Shown here piece after piece: positions 43,930 through 54,589 of a stretch of 64,000 bases of DNA. The stretch's first letter is position 1. Each line of letters starts with the position of its first letter. The translations under genes were made by a program, and so were the position numbers. The stretch lies in NCBI GenBank assembly GCA_963920525.1, contig OY986439.1, positions 52,106,982 through 52,170,981 on the forward strand, in the 5' to 3' direction. The stretch is from Dichetophora obliterata. Its lineage: Eukaryota; Arthropoda; Insecta; Diptera; Sciomyzidae. Below the pieces are notes generated by a model that was not told the DNA's origin, searched no databases, and saw nothing but the letters and a program-made list of their open reading frames with translations.

Positions 43930-44252
43930 TGGCCATTTCAGCCCTTGGAAGGACTTTGACCTAGCTTCTGTTGATCAATTGTGTTGTGCGTGTTATTAAA
44001 TGTTTGTTTGATCACAAATGGCCGAGAACTGGACCTACGTGTTTTATGCCGACTCCGAACGGCTTATGTTCTCAAGAAGCTTTACATGGCAATTTTTACT
44101 CTCCGAGGTTTGCCATTGTCTGCAGAAGTGACGACCGAACAGAAAAATTATTTCAATTGAAAAAACTTTCTGTCTGAGCTGGAATTGAACCCGGGCTACC
44201 GAAGTTCTTTAGCTTAGGGGCTACGCACTCTATCCACTAGGCTACGACCGCC
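43930..44252 (-). mobile_element. tRNA-derived SINE, longest copy (copy 2)
   Basis: The minus-strand head GTCGTAGCCTAGTGGATAGA and B box GGGTTCAATTCCAG open it. The body is longer than in copy 1, with TTTTTTCAATTGAAATAATT and GTCACTTCTGCAGACAATGG. It ends in the same GAAATGGCCA region next to an A/T run. Confidence 0.8.
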
Positions 44253-44578
44253 ACTCAGCTAATAATCATTGCGATATAATTCTTCTGTATAATTTGTGTC
44301 ATCTTTGAGCAGGAAGATGCGATCAGAAAAGGACAAAATGCTGTGATGCTCCATTTCATCTTTGTACTAACCTAACCAGCCATTGAGATTTTATTTCATA
44401 AGTTTTATGAAATAAGTTTTTGTAAAATGTCCTATTTTCAAGGATAAACTGTGGAATTAAGATACAATCAGATCGAAACAACAATTTGTAGTTTACATGC
44501 TTGTTAACAATGCCCTTGGAATGAGCCCTGAACCCAATCGATACTATGCACTTTTGAAACTATTTTTGGCCTAATATA

Positions 44579-46280
44579 CAAGCCCTTACCACTATTAATT
44601 CGTACAGCTGCCTTTTTTTCGGGCATTGTTTATAACAAATTATTTAAAAATCTTATTCAGAACTTTTTGATGAAACCATTACTTTTTAAAAGCCCCTTGG
44701 TATAGTTGTTAATAAATAATAAACATATTATATTTTTTAATATATTAATAGAAATATTTTATTTAAACTGAATTCATTTTTTTAAAAACAATTTCGGAAA
44801 TGACCACTTTTAATTCGTACAGTATATAAATAATATTATTAATATTGTGTAACTTTTCCGTTCGCTTTTATAACTGCTTCTAATCTGTTCGGCATGGAAT
44901 TTATGAGGTTTTGGCATTCAGTTGGCGTTATTGAATTCCATTTTTCAGTAATTTTGTCCTTAAGGCCGCTAATAGTTATTTGAGGATGGTTTCGAAGTCT
45001 TCGTTTCTTAATTGCCCACAAAGAATCAATGGGACTCAAGTCGGTTCTTGAGGGGGGCCCATCTAAAACCTTTATTTATTTTTCTTGAAGCCAGTTTCTT
45101 GTAAATTTGGTGGTATGGAGCGTGGCACCGTCATGTTGAAATATAAGTTCATTAAATGAACTTAATTTTTCAGTAGATGATATTAAATTGTTTTCTAAAA
45201 TTTCAATATAATTTTTAGCATGTACAGTGCCATTTATGAAATAAAGTTTGCCAACACCTTTCGCAGACATGCAGCTCCATACCATAAAGCTTGCCGGGAA
45301 CTTTACTGTTTTCTTTAGACAAACAAGGATTGTGCACCTCCTTTTTATTTCGAATTACCCTCTTTCGGGCATCGCCCACGCAAACATCGAATTTGGATTC
45401 GTCGCTAAAAATTACCGAATTCCACTCTCTTTGTACCCAGTTTCGTTTATCTTTTGCCCATAAAAGACTTTTTTCCTGCTGTAAAGCTGTTAATAAGGGC
45501 TTTTCTTTGGCCTAAAATGTAAAGATAAAATGTTAAGAGAAACATTCAAAATTCATGTTATTATTTTAATACTTTATAATTCCATCTTATGTAAATTTTT
45601 TTCAAGTCCATTCTCGTCCTACAGTCTTCCCAATTTTTTGAAACCATTCTGCCGACAAATTCAGAACAGTACTTCGTCTGTTATTTTTTATTATTGTGGA
45701 CAATGCTCTTAAGTCTCTTCCAGTTAATTTCGATGTTCGACCACGTTTATCAACATTTGTTGCCACCACTTTTTTTAAAAGATTTTATAATATATTGTAT
45801 TGATGACCTAGGAAGTCCTAAATCCTTAGAAATATCACCTTAACTTTTTCCAGAATCATGTTTTTTTATTATTAGTTTTTTAATTTCTTCACAAATTGGC
45901 TTGCCACGCACCATGTTCACACACTGTTGAAGACTAATTAAAAAATTCAATTAACTCATCTAAAAGTTATCGACAAGGGTAAAAATACACATTGTCGGAG
46001 ATTATTTGAGAATTGTCCCGTTATTTTATAAGAAATGGGACTACGAATTAAAAGTGGCCAGCTTTAATATGCACATTAAAAAAGTGTTAAGTTCATACAA
46101 AATATTTGTATTAATATATTAAAAAAATATAATTTGTTTATAATTTCTTAACAACTACAAGGGCTCTTTAAAAAGTAATATTTTTATCAAAAAGTTGTGA
46201 GTAAGACTTTTAAAAAAATCTATTATGAACAAGGTACGAAGAAAAAGGCAGCTGTATGAATTAATAGTGTTTAGGGCTTG
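44579..46280 (-). mobile_element. Tc1-like element, 1.7 kb, ~240-bp TIRs
   Basis: Ends CAAGCCCTTACCACTATTAA and its inverted partner, with TA on both sides (44577-44578, 46281-46282). The TIRs run about 240 bp, each containing a second ACTTTTAATTCGTAC / GTACGAATTAAAAGT block at its inner edge. It encodes a disrupted transposase on the minus strand. Confidence 0.82.
44839..45900 (-). pseudogene. Tc1-like transposase, broken
   Basis: The minus strand gives VIFSDESKFDV (first catalytic Asp) near 45400 and, after a frameshift, VWSCMSAKGVGKLYFINGT. It continues LIFQHDGATLHTTKF (second Asp) and, after an in-frame TAA near 45062, DLSPIDSLWAIKKRRLRNHP. The third acidic position reads Asp (PID) where Tc1 usually has Glu (PIE). 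N-terminal helix-turn-helix coding above 45500 is degraded. Confidence 0.75.
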
Positions 46281-46678
46281 TACGGCAATCAGAAATCCTA
46301 CTTCAATCTAGTGCCATCTGCTAAGGACTAGAGCAAGGACAGAAAATAAAAAGCACACAGAGAGTATTTGCAACTGATTAGAAAAAAGGTTTTGCGTTTT
46401 CTTTTAGAGGGAAAGCATAATTTTCTCTTAGTGACTAATTCAAGCGCTGAAATTTACATAATTATCTTGCATTAAGACTTGGTTTGACATTGCTTCATAT
46501 TCACTCGACATAGCCTTTAAATCCAGAGGATGTGGTCGAAAGATTTTCAAAAATAGGAAAGTATAAAATTTTACTATGAGGTGAATAACAAACCGTAAAA
46601 TTGTAGTACGATAAAAAACAAAGCCTAATATTAGATGATGAAATAATAGCATGTGTGAATTTATGTAAATAATATTAG

Positions 46679-47370
46679 GCGTATTCGCTCTTTTGTGTAT
46701 TTATGCATACACCAGTGTACTTCAGTCAAAAAAGTAATCTAAGTACATGCACTAACAAATAACATAGCTTTAGAATTTGCACTTTATGTGTATTTTTACA
46801 ACATCAAAAGATGATTGTAGCTTTGTTGTATTTTGTGAGTGTAATGTTTTGACATTTTACCACCAGGGCAACTGGTGTGGCAGATGAATAAAATAGCAGA
46901 TCACGTTAGTTCTCTTGCTACACACAAACCCTTGAGTAGATTTGAGTAGCTAATGTATAACAGCAAAATGCAACTCTGTGCCTGACGTCCTCATCGTCAC
47001 TGCATTCCATTACTGCAATGTTTTATTTCCAGTCAAATTAATTGAGTTGCTACTTTATATTAAGCTAGCTACAGTCAATCCACATAATTCTGTTAGCTGC
47101 ATTTTCAATATAAACTTCAAAATTTTGGAAATTATTTTTGTTTGAGTATACAAAAAACAGCTGTTTTAGTAGCTCTTTAGCAGAGATGTCACATTGTTAA
47201 AAAGTGTGTTCACAATTGTTCTGCTATTCTGCTATTCAGCTCATATGCCAGACCAGTAAAAATACATAGTGAATACCACTAATAATGTAAAAAAGGGTCG
47301 TTCACTCTTTCCCTTGTATTTATAGTTACAATTACAATCAGTAGACCTAAAACACAAAAGAGCGAATACC
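46679..47370. mobile_element. ~690-bp TIR element in the hAT-ended insertion
   Basis: GTATTCGCTCTTTTGTGT at about 46681 and ACACAAAAGAGCGAATAC at about 47352 are perfect inverted partners. The interior is non-coding. The target duplication is not evident. Confidence 0.65.
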
Positions 47371-47485
47371 ACTATTAAGAAATATTATTTAATATCAAAT
47401 AAAAAATAAAAAAGGATTTGAAAAAATAAACAAAAGAAATTTGCTTACATTCGCCCCCAAAAATTTCCTTCTGGGTCCGCCACTG

Positions 47486-47955
47486 CTTACAGCAACACCT
47501 ATAGCTGCTCTAAAAGTTGATGCTCGCTTTCAAGATTTTATATGGATATAAGAAAATAGGTCAGCCAGACTTGGAGCTAAATCACTAACCATATCGTCTC
47601 ACGGGCTTCACCACACTGCTTTCTGGGATAGGCTTTACGATGCTAACAGTACGTTTTGGTCATTACAAAAAGATATGCGGTGTCAGGAATACTATTGCTT
47701 TATTACGTCAATGTTGTATTCCAATTTCCCAAAAACCGATACACAACATTGTCATATACGATCACTTAAGTCAGCATATCAAAAATGAAACGAATCCTGC
47801 CATTTTCAGAAAACTTGTTTCTGAAGAAATCTTTACATTTTTTCCATAAAGATTTCATGCTGAGCTTAAATCCATCTTGAAGTGCGAGTTAAATAAAACA
47901 ATCAACACAGTCAACGAATCTATCACAAAAAAATCTAGCCCATGAAATATAATTA
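47486..47955 (+). pseudogene. Jockey-group LINE ORF2, 3' part
   Basis: Continues the LINE after the hAT-ended insertion: TPIAALKVDARFQDFIWI, then a stop, and SARLGAKSLT. In another frame at 47640-47849 it gives PISQKPIHNIVIYDHLSQHI and FRKLVSEEIFTFFP. This is the post-RT region. Confidence 0.6.
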
Positions 47956-47958
47956 GTA

Positions 47959-48908
47959 GGGTGTTCAAGATGCTGCCGGCCTAACAAAGAAAACACATAA
48001 TTTTTGCCAAAATTATTGTTTATTTTTTCACATAGTGAAAGCTCGATACTTATTCAAACGATTTTCTAACATTGCGATGCCCTTTGAATAATAAGGTTTC
48101 TCAAGATCTTCGAAATACTCTTCAGCTTCCAATGCGCCCTGTTCATTCGCCGCAAATCTCCTTTCTTGGAGCCACCTTTTTAAGTTTGGGAAGATAATAA
48201 TCGCTGGGGGCCAAATCTGGAGAATATGGGGGATGATTTCGATTGATTTAAGATCTGAAGAATTGTCTTGCAAAAATATAATTTTTTTTCTTTGATAATG
48301 AGGCCGTTTGCTTGCGATTTTGTTCTTCAATTAATCCAATAATTTTCAGTAATAGCCGCAGTTGATTATTTTTTCTTTTCTCAAATAGTCGATAAACAAT
48401 ATGCGTCTTGAAGCCCAAAAAACAGACGCCACAGGGACCTATCCACTCTTTAGCTTTCTTTGTTTCATCCATGCTCACTATTTTACGCAAAAAATCAGTC
48501 GGATTTTGTTTAAACATGTCCAAACATTGTTGGGAAGTGCGATGTTTTTGATTGATTGCTAACGAACGCGGCACCCATCTTGCAGTCATCTTTCTCATAC
48601 CCAAATGTTTATGTAAAATTTAAACCACCGACCCACTTGATATGCCTACGGCTGTAGCTATCTTACGCACTTTTACTTTCGGATTGTCCAATACGAAATC
48701 GTGGATTTTTCCAATAAAATTCTTCTTTATCCATTTTATAGCAATACCAAAAGTTGTTTCATTTAGAACACTGTAATGCTACTATTCATTGGCAGATCGA
48801 TCTGACATTTATGGTGTGTTCATGTTAAGGTTGCTAACCGTCAAAATTGTCAAGCATTTGAAGAGTGGTGGTGCCGTCACTTGGAGACCGGCAGCATCTT
48901 GAACGCCC
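47959..48908 (-). mobile_element. mariner element, 950 bp, degenerate
   Basis: Ends GGGTGTTCAAGATGCTGCCG and its inverted form, TA on both sides. Minus-strand transposase pieces: TARWVPRSLAINQKHRTSQQ, FLRKIVSMDETKKAKEWIGP (first catalytic Asp), then in a shifted frame YSPDLAPSDYY, the third-Asp block. It continues FPNLKRWLQERRFAANEQGA and YFEDLEKPYYSKGI. The N-terminal part is deleted and several frameshifts are present. Confidence 0.82.
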
Positions 48909-49261
48909 TAGTACACTTTTTAAATTTGTACTTTTAAATGTATTTTTAAGCTGTTCGAACAAATGCCAAAACAAAAGTAAATACTTTTTCATATTCTGCC
49001 CGTGTATTATGGCCTCGCTGTCACTCTGCACCCCTCATACTTTATAAATTAATTTTAAAAGTATGCTTCAATAAATAAATAAGATTTGACTTTAATATAC
49101 TGTAGATCAACCAAATTGTTGATTCCTTTGTTGTTGCGATTAAACAACTAAAGTTATAAAAGTTTTAGTTAGATAAAATAAAAAGTAACAATTTCGAAAT
49201 AAAATTTTTGGTTTAAAAAGTAAAAATTTCAAGATATTTTATTTTTATATTCCTTCTTTTA

Positions 49262-49636
49262 CACAGGGGTTACACGAGACAGTACTGTTAAGACAGTGAA
49301 GAATACGTATAAGTGGTCAAACTTTGTGTCTGTGAAGCTCCCAGACAGTTGGTAAGACAGTAGACGAAATAGTAAAAAATTTCCATTTTATGAAGAAGAT
49401 TTTTGTTAAAACTACGAGCACGCCAAAGTGAAATTACAAATTTCTAATTAATTCTTTTGAATTTTCTCGTCTTCTGCCATTGAATATGCAAAATGCCATA
49501 GCAACTGTCTCGCCACCTTTTTCAAAAAAGTTAAGACAGTAGAGCAGACAGTAGCAAAAGTGAGTGTGTGTGGGCAAAAATTTGTGAATATGTTGCAACT
49601 GTCAGTTAACAGTACTGTCTCGTGTTACCCCCGTGT
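49262..49636. mobile_element. ~375-bp MITE with ~30-bp TIRs
   Basis: AGGGGTTACACGAGACAGTA continuing CTGTTAA at the left, and TTAACAGTACTGTCTCGTGT at the right followed by TACCCCC. The interior repeats AAGACAGT/GACAGT motifs. Non-coding, and the duplication is not clear. Confidence 0.75.
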
Positions 49637-52508
49637 CACCACCTACGAAATTATTTGACACAAAATTAAGTTTTTTTTTTTAATTTAATGTCGTATAAGC
49701 TGTATATGAAATAAAATTTATTTTTGCAACAAAGGCTTATTTAATTTTAATACAAGCTTTGTTTCTCTTTGACGAAATATACTGTGGTGTTTTTTTTTAA
49801 GAACAAACTTCAACTGTTCTTGACATTAGGTAACTTTTGACTGACTTCAAAAAACTAAAACCTTTTACCTACAGAACTTTGGCACAGTTGAATCCGAAAA
49901 TATTTCAAAGACTTACTCTATAATTTTGCCTTATAAACCCAAGCATTTAAAGTTAAAATTTTCCACTCTAATATTCTTAAGTTTTATTATTAATTTTTAA
50001 AAACTTTTGTTTTTTTGTAATATAAGAACAAATTCAAAATACTCGCGTTTTATTATTTTATAAAAGAAAATAGTTATTGGTTTATAAAACCGCATTTTTG
50101 TGCAATTTCAACTCAAAAGTTGATTTTAGTATTACATATGATATTCAAAATAGTTTCGTAAAATAAAATAAATGCACTTATAACAGTTAAAAATACTCAC
50201 AATTAAAACAAATGTCTTGTAAACAAAATGTTTGTTGCCCAAATATAAGCAAACGTATATAATGAAGCACAAGTATTAACCTATGTAGTTTAAGTTATAA
50301 TTTCTAATTTAATGAAAAATCACACGTTATTGAATTGTACCCAGTTTGTTTGTTGTTAGTGCCATTTATATTCTCAATGCTTGTGCATTTGAAACAAACT
50401 TTCTTCCGTCTTTCTCTCTCTCTGTCTCTTCATGACTGATGCACTCACTATAATTAACTTTAATAATAATGTTCCTGCTGTACAAAATTGTCTTTATAAG
50501 TTATGTGGTAATACCTTTTCGAAAGAGTGTTTTTATATTTTTGTTTAGTTTTTTGTTTGGTATGAAATTATGTAATATTTAAGCGAAAATGAAATTAATT
50601 ATAATTAAAATTGGCAAAGCTGTGATATGAAATAAAAAATTAATTTTGTAAACGTATAGTTTTTTTCTATAAATTTAAATTAGATTTGATAAATGAGAAA
50701 CAAAAAATGTTTTGTAAAAATTTTAAGCAGGAGCTAATTTTTTCGTTCAACTTTTGCTTATTTTATTATAGTTAAGCTTGCATGCACTTCAAAGCATAAC
50801 ATATCTTTTCTTTTGTGTCTGATCTGAGTTATTATTTTTCTAGTATGTTTAACACAATGTATCTATCAGCTCTAATAAAATATTTATAATAGTTTAAAAA
50901 TAAATTAAAAGTTATTCATATCAAATGAAATATAAGCACAATACTTCGCAGCTATAATATATTTGTAAATGCAACCAACCATAATATTTGCATAAGACTT
51001 CGAAATTGACATAACTATTGTAAAGCTCATACAGAAATTTAATGTCGATAAGTTTAAAGGGCTTTTATATAGTATATAATATGCTAGTTTTTAACAATGT
51101 TCCTTTTATTAGTTCTCCAATTACTCCAAAAAACAAAATAGTTTAAATTTTATTCACTTAAGTGAGCTAATTCCTAACTTCATTATTTTATTATCTACCA
51201 AATTAAAAAAATTCATAAACTCCAAAGCTAACTAGAGATGCAAATGTTTATTTTAGACCTAAAAACATCTGGCTAAATAAGCATTTAATTGTAAAATGTA
51301 ATTCAATAATATAAAATATGCAAATACAATTATATTATACAAATAATTTTTAAATTATACCATATTAAGTTATGAATAAGTTGCAATATTATGCCAACTT
51401 TTAAAAATAATGAAAAACATTATTTGACATATATTCAATGGTTGTATTGTTTGTTCTAAGTTAAGAAACAATCTTTAAAATAAATATAGTACATACGCAT
51501 ATTATTTACAATTTCTATGGTTTTTACAACGACTGCACTTTTTACGTTAAGTTTCAACTTTTACAACTATTACGTTTCTACAAAAATTGTTTACAGTATT
51601 ATTACTATATTTTTAAAAAAAAAAATATTAACCAAACTTATAGCTTATAAATATAACTATAATAATTCGCAAAAATATTGTAGTTCTTACAGTTATGTGT
51701 CAGCATGTTTTGTGAGCGAATTATTAAAAATAATAGAATAACAGAATAAAAATATTGAAATAAATTTCATCATTGTAACTCTGCTTCAATCTTAAATAAA
51801 TTAAACTTAAAAGTCCTTTTGCATTTTTGTTATTATTTCTTATTTATAACACCTTTCTAATAAATTAATAACGCAATTGACTTAAAAAAAATCTGAAGAG
51901 TTTTGCTAACGCCAAAAAGTCTAACATCCAAAATTATTACCAACTTCGATCAATGGATTTTGGTAGATGAGATAAAAAAAGAATTATACGTGTATCAGCG
52001 TTTTAAAGTATTGCGTAAAATTTATTTTCAATGCACGTTTTAAGTATTTTTACTCTAAATTAGGATATTTTCTTTCATAAAGATTAAGAAAACTTAGCAA
52101 TATATGACTTTGACGTAGTTCTTGTGTTAACAGACAGACCTATCGTAAAATTTTATGATAAATATTTTTTTAGAATATTTTAACGATCCAGCGTTCTTTT
52201 TAAGGAAGTTTTATCTTTTAACCCTTTTTAAAATGATTTTAACAAAGTACCATTAAACGTAGTCGCAGAGGGCTAAAATTTTATACGGAAAGGTTCCTTG
52301 GAAAATTTCATTATAAGTCCTTTTGGACTAAAGCCACCTCCAATAACAAAAAAAAAAACAATTCAAGTTGTCCTACACCATTATAAAGTCATACGAAACA
52401 CGATTAACGCTTGCATTCTGTTATGCGGTATTGCGAACTTATTTTTGTCGTGTTAAATCCGAAAGTTAGCGTTTGTCGTTTATCAGAAGAAATGGTACTA
52501 CGTAACGA
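49637..52508. other. 2.9 kb AT-rich, no gene
   Basis: Strongly AT-rich with no convincing open frame or terminal repeat. The frame at 51517-51741 is low-complexity. It may lie within a large intron of the gene starting at 36485. Confidence 0.4.
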
Positions 52509-52510
52509 TA

Positions 52511-54480
52511 CGAGGGCCGTTTGATAATTGCGTGAAAAATTAAACAAGGAATGATTTTTACGCCAAAAAAAGATTTATTTCTCAACATAGTCTCCTTTTA
52601 GCTCGATACACTACGTCCAATGTTCCTCCAATTTTTTGATCTCATCCGAAAAATACGTTTTCGGAAGGTCCTGAAAATAAGCCTCTGTTTCGGTAATGAG
52701 CTCCATTCTGGTGGTGAATCTCTTTCCGCCGAGCTATTTCGTCAAGTTTGGAAACAGAAAATAGTCAGAGGGGGCAAAATCTGGAGAATATGTTAGATGA
52801 GGAAGCATTTCATACTTGAAATCATGGCATTTTGCCATGGTAGCTGGGTATGTGTGAACGCTCGCATTGTCTTGATGGAAGAGCACTTTTTCATCGCCAA
52901 ATGGGAACGTTTCTTTTTCAAAGCGTCGTTGAAACGTTTCAATTCGGCTGCATAGTATTCGCCATTGATTGTTCTTTTTGGTGGAAGGTAATCGATGTAG
53001 ATTATACCGCGTTTATACCAAAATACTGTCGCCATAACCTTTCCGGCCGATAGCACCGTCTTCGCTTTCTTTAGAGCACGTTCGATCGGTGAAGTCCACT
53101 GTTTCGACTGTTCCTTTGTCTCGATAATGAAGTGATGGATCCATGTTTCGTCCACGGTTACTAATCAACGGAAATAGCTTTCTTATCTTTGTTAAACATC
53201 GCCATATACGCCTTCGAATCAGTCACACGATCGCGTTTATGGTCGAGAGTGAGCAAACGCGGCACCCATCTTGCGGATAATTTTTTCATATCCAAATTCG
53301 TTTGAGATGCCTACGGCCTCAACAATCTCGCGCACCTTAACTCTGCGATCGGCCAACACGATATCGACAATTTTAATGACCATTTCTGGTGTAGTGACCT
53401 CATTTGGGCTTCCAGAACGTTCGGCGTCACTTGTGCTTGTACGATCGCATCGGAATTCAGTCAACTACTTGTGAATCGATGGTACACAGTCTTCATAGTA
53501 TTTATCAAACCTTTCCTTGGTTTGGCCAAAATTCACAAAATCGTCTGCTGTCAATGGCTGCCAAATACGAACTAAGCGTCGCAGCGAGCTGAAATATTGA
53601 CAGTAGTCGTATTACTTACTTACTTAGTTGGCGCTACAACCGTATGTCGGTCTTGGCCTCATCTAAGAATTTGCGCCAGCCATTTCTGTCTTTCGCTTGC
53701 TGGCGCCAGTTGGAAATTCCAAGCTTCGTCAGGTTGTCCTCTACTTGGTCTTTCCAACGAAGATGCGGTCGTCCTCTTCTGCGTTGACCGCCGCTGGGTA
53801 CCGAATCGAATGTTTTCTTCACTTGAGCATCGTCTTTCATGCGCTGAACATGACCAAGCCAGCGAAGCCGCTCGATTTTAATGCGCTTGACTATGTCGAT
53901 GTTAGCGTACAGCTCATACAGTTCATCATTCCACCGTATTCGGTACTCGCCATTGACGCAGATTGGTCCGTAGATCTTACGAAGAATCTTTCTCTCGAAT
54001 GCTCCTAAAGTCTTTTCATCTAAACTGCTCAGCGTCCAGGTTTGTGATGCGTAAAGTAGGACGGGCATGATGAGCGATTTATAGAGCGTGATTTTCGTTC
54101 GTCGAGAGAGGGCTCTGCTTCTCAATTGCCTACTGAGCCCAAAGTAACACCTGTTGGCAAGAGTTATTCTTCGTTTGATCTCAATGCTGATGTCGTTGGT
54201 TGAATTAATGCTGGATCCCAGATAAACGAAGTTCTTCACAACCTCGAATGAGGTATTGTCAACGGTAACGTGGGTTCCAAGACGCTGGGACTGTTTGTTT
54301 GTTGACACTAAGTATTTCGTCTTATCTGCATTCACTGACAGACCCATTCGACTTGACTCTCTTTCTAATCTGGAAAATGCTGCACTGACTTCGCGCGTAT
54401 TATGGCCAATGATATCTATGATATTAAGTAGTCGTATTAACAGATGTTAAAAAATTCACTAACTTCTCAAATTGCCCTCG
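52511..54480 (-). mobile_element. mariner element split by a LINE insertion
   Basis: Ends CGAGGGCCGTTTGATAATT and, inverted, CGAGGGCAATTTGAGAAGT, with TA outside both (52509-52510, 54481-54482). Minus-strand transposase pieces: the helix-turn-helix part IVDIVLADRRVKVREIVEAV (53237-53464), MDETWIHHF and ALKKAKTVLSAGKVMATVFW (52793-53155), and SPDFAPSDYFLFP near 52780. Frameshifts separate them. A LINE copy sits at 53615-54426. Confidence 0.83.
53615..54426 (-). mobile_element. 5'-truncated RTE-like LINE with 13-bp TSD
   Basis: AGTAGTCGTATTA is present at 53602-53614 and 54427-54439, inside the mariner. The minus-strand frame is open across the insert. It encodes the end of the reverse transcriptase and the tail: SVNADKTKYLVS, FVYLGSSINSTNDISIEIKR, KSLIMPVLLYASQTWTL, ERLRWLGHVQRM and RRRGRPHLRWKDQVEDNLTK. 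The 3' end is a short (TAAG)n tail, as in RTE-type elements. There are no stops in 237 residues, so it is a young insertion. Confidence 0.82.
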
Positions 54481-54589
54481 TACGTATCGGATCAGCTGTT
54501 CAATTTCATACGCTTGCAAGCGGCTGAATATTCTTGTCCGATAGTTGAAATTATATATACATTTTTCATATTTTTTCGAAATTAGTAGG

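Larger units (their letters stand above)
42798..47485. mobile_element. 4.7 kb hAT-ended insertion in the LINE, 8-bp TSD CTTACAGC
   Basis: CTTACAGC occurs at 42790-42797 and 47486-47493. Removing what lies between rejoins the LINE reading (SALLTA to TPIAALKVDA). The ends are AGGCGCGGATCCACGGGGG and, inverted, CAGTGGCGGACCCAGAAGG: hAT-like, with the first C shared with the duplication. No hAT transposase is visible; the interior holds a SINE, a Tc1-like element and a TIR element. Confidence 0.8.
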
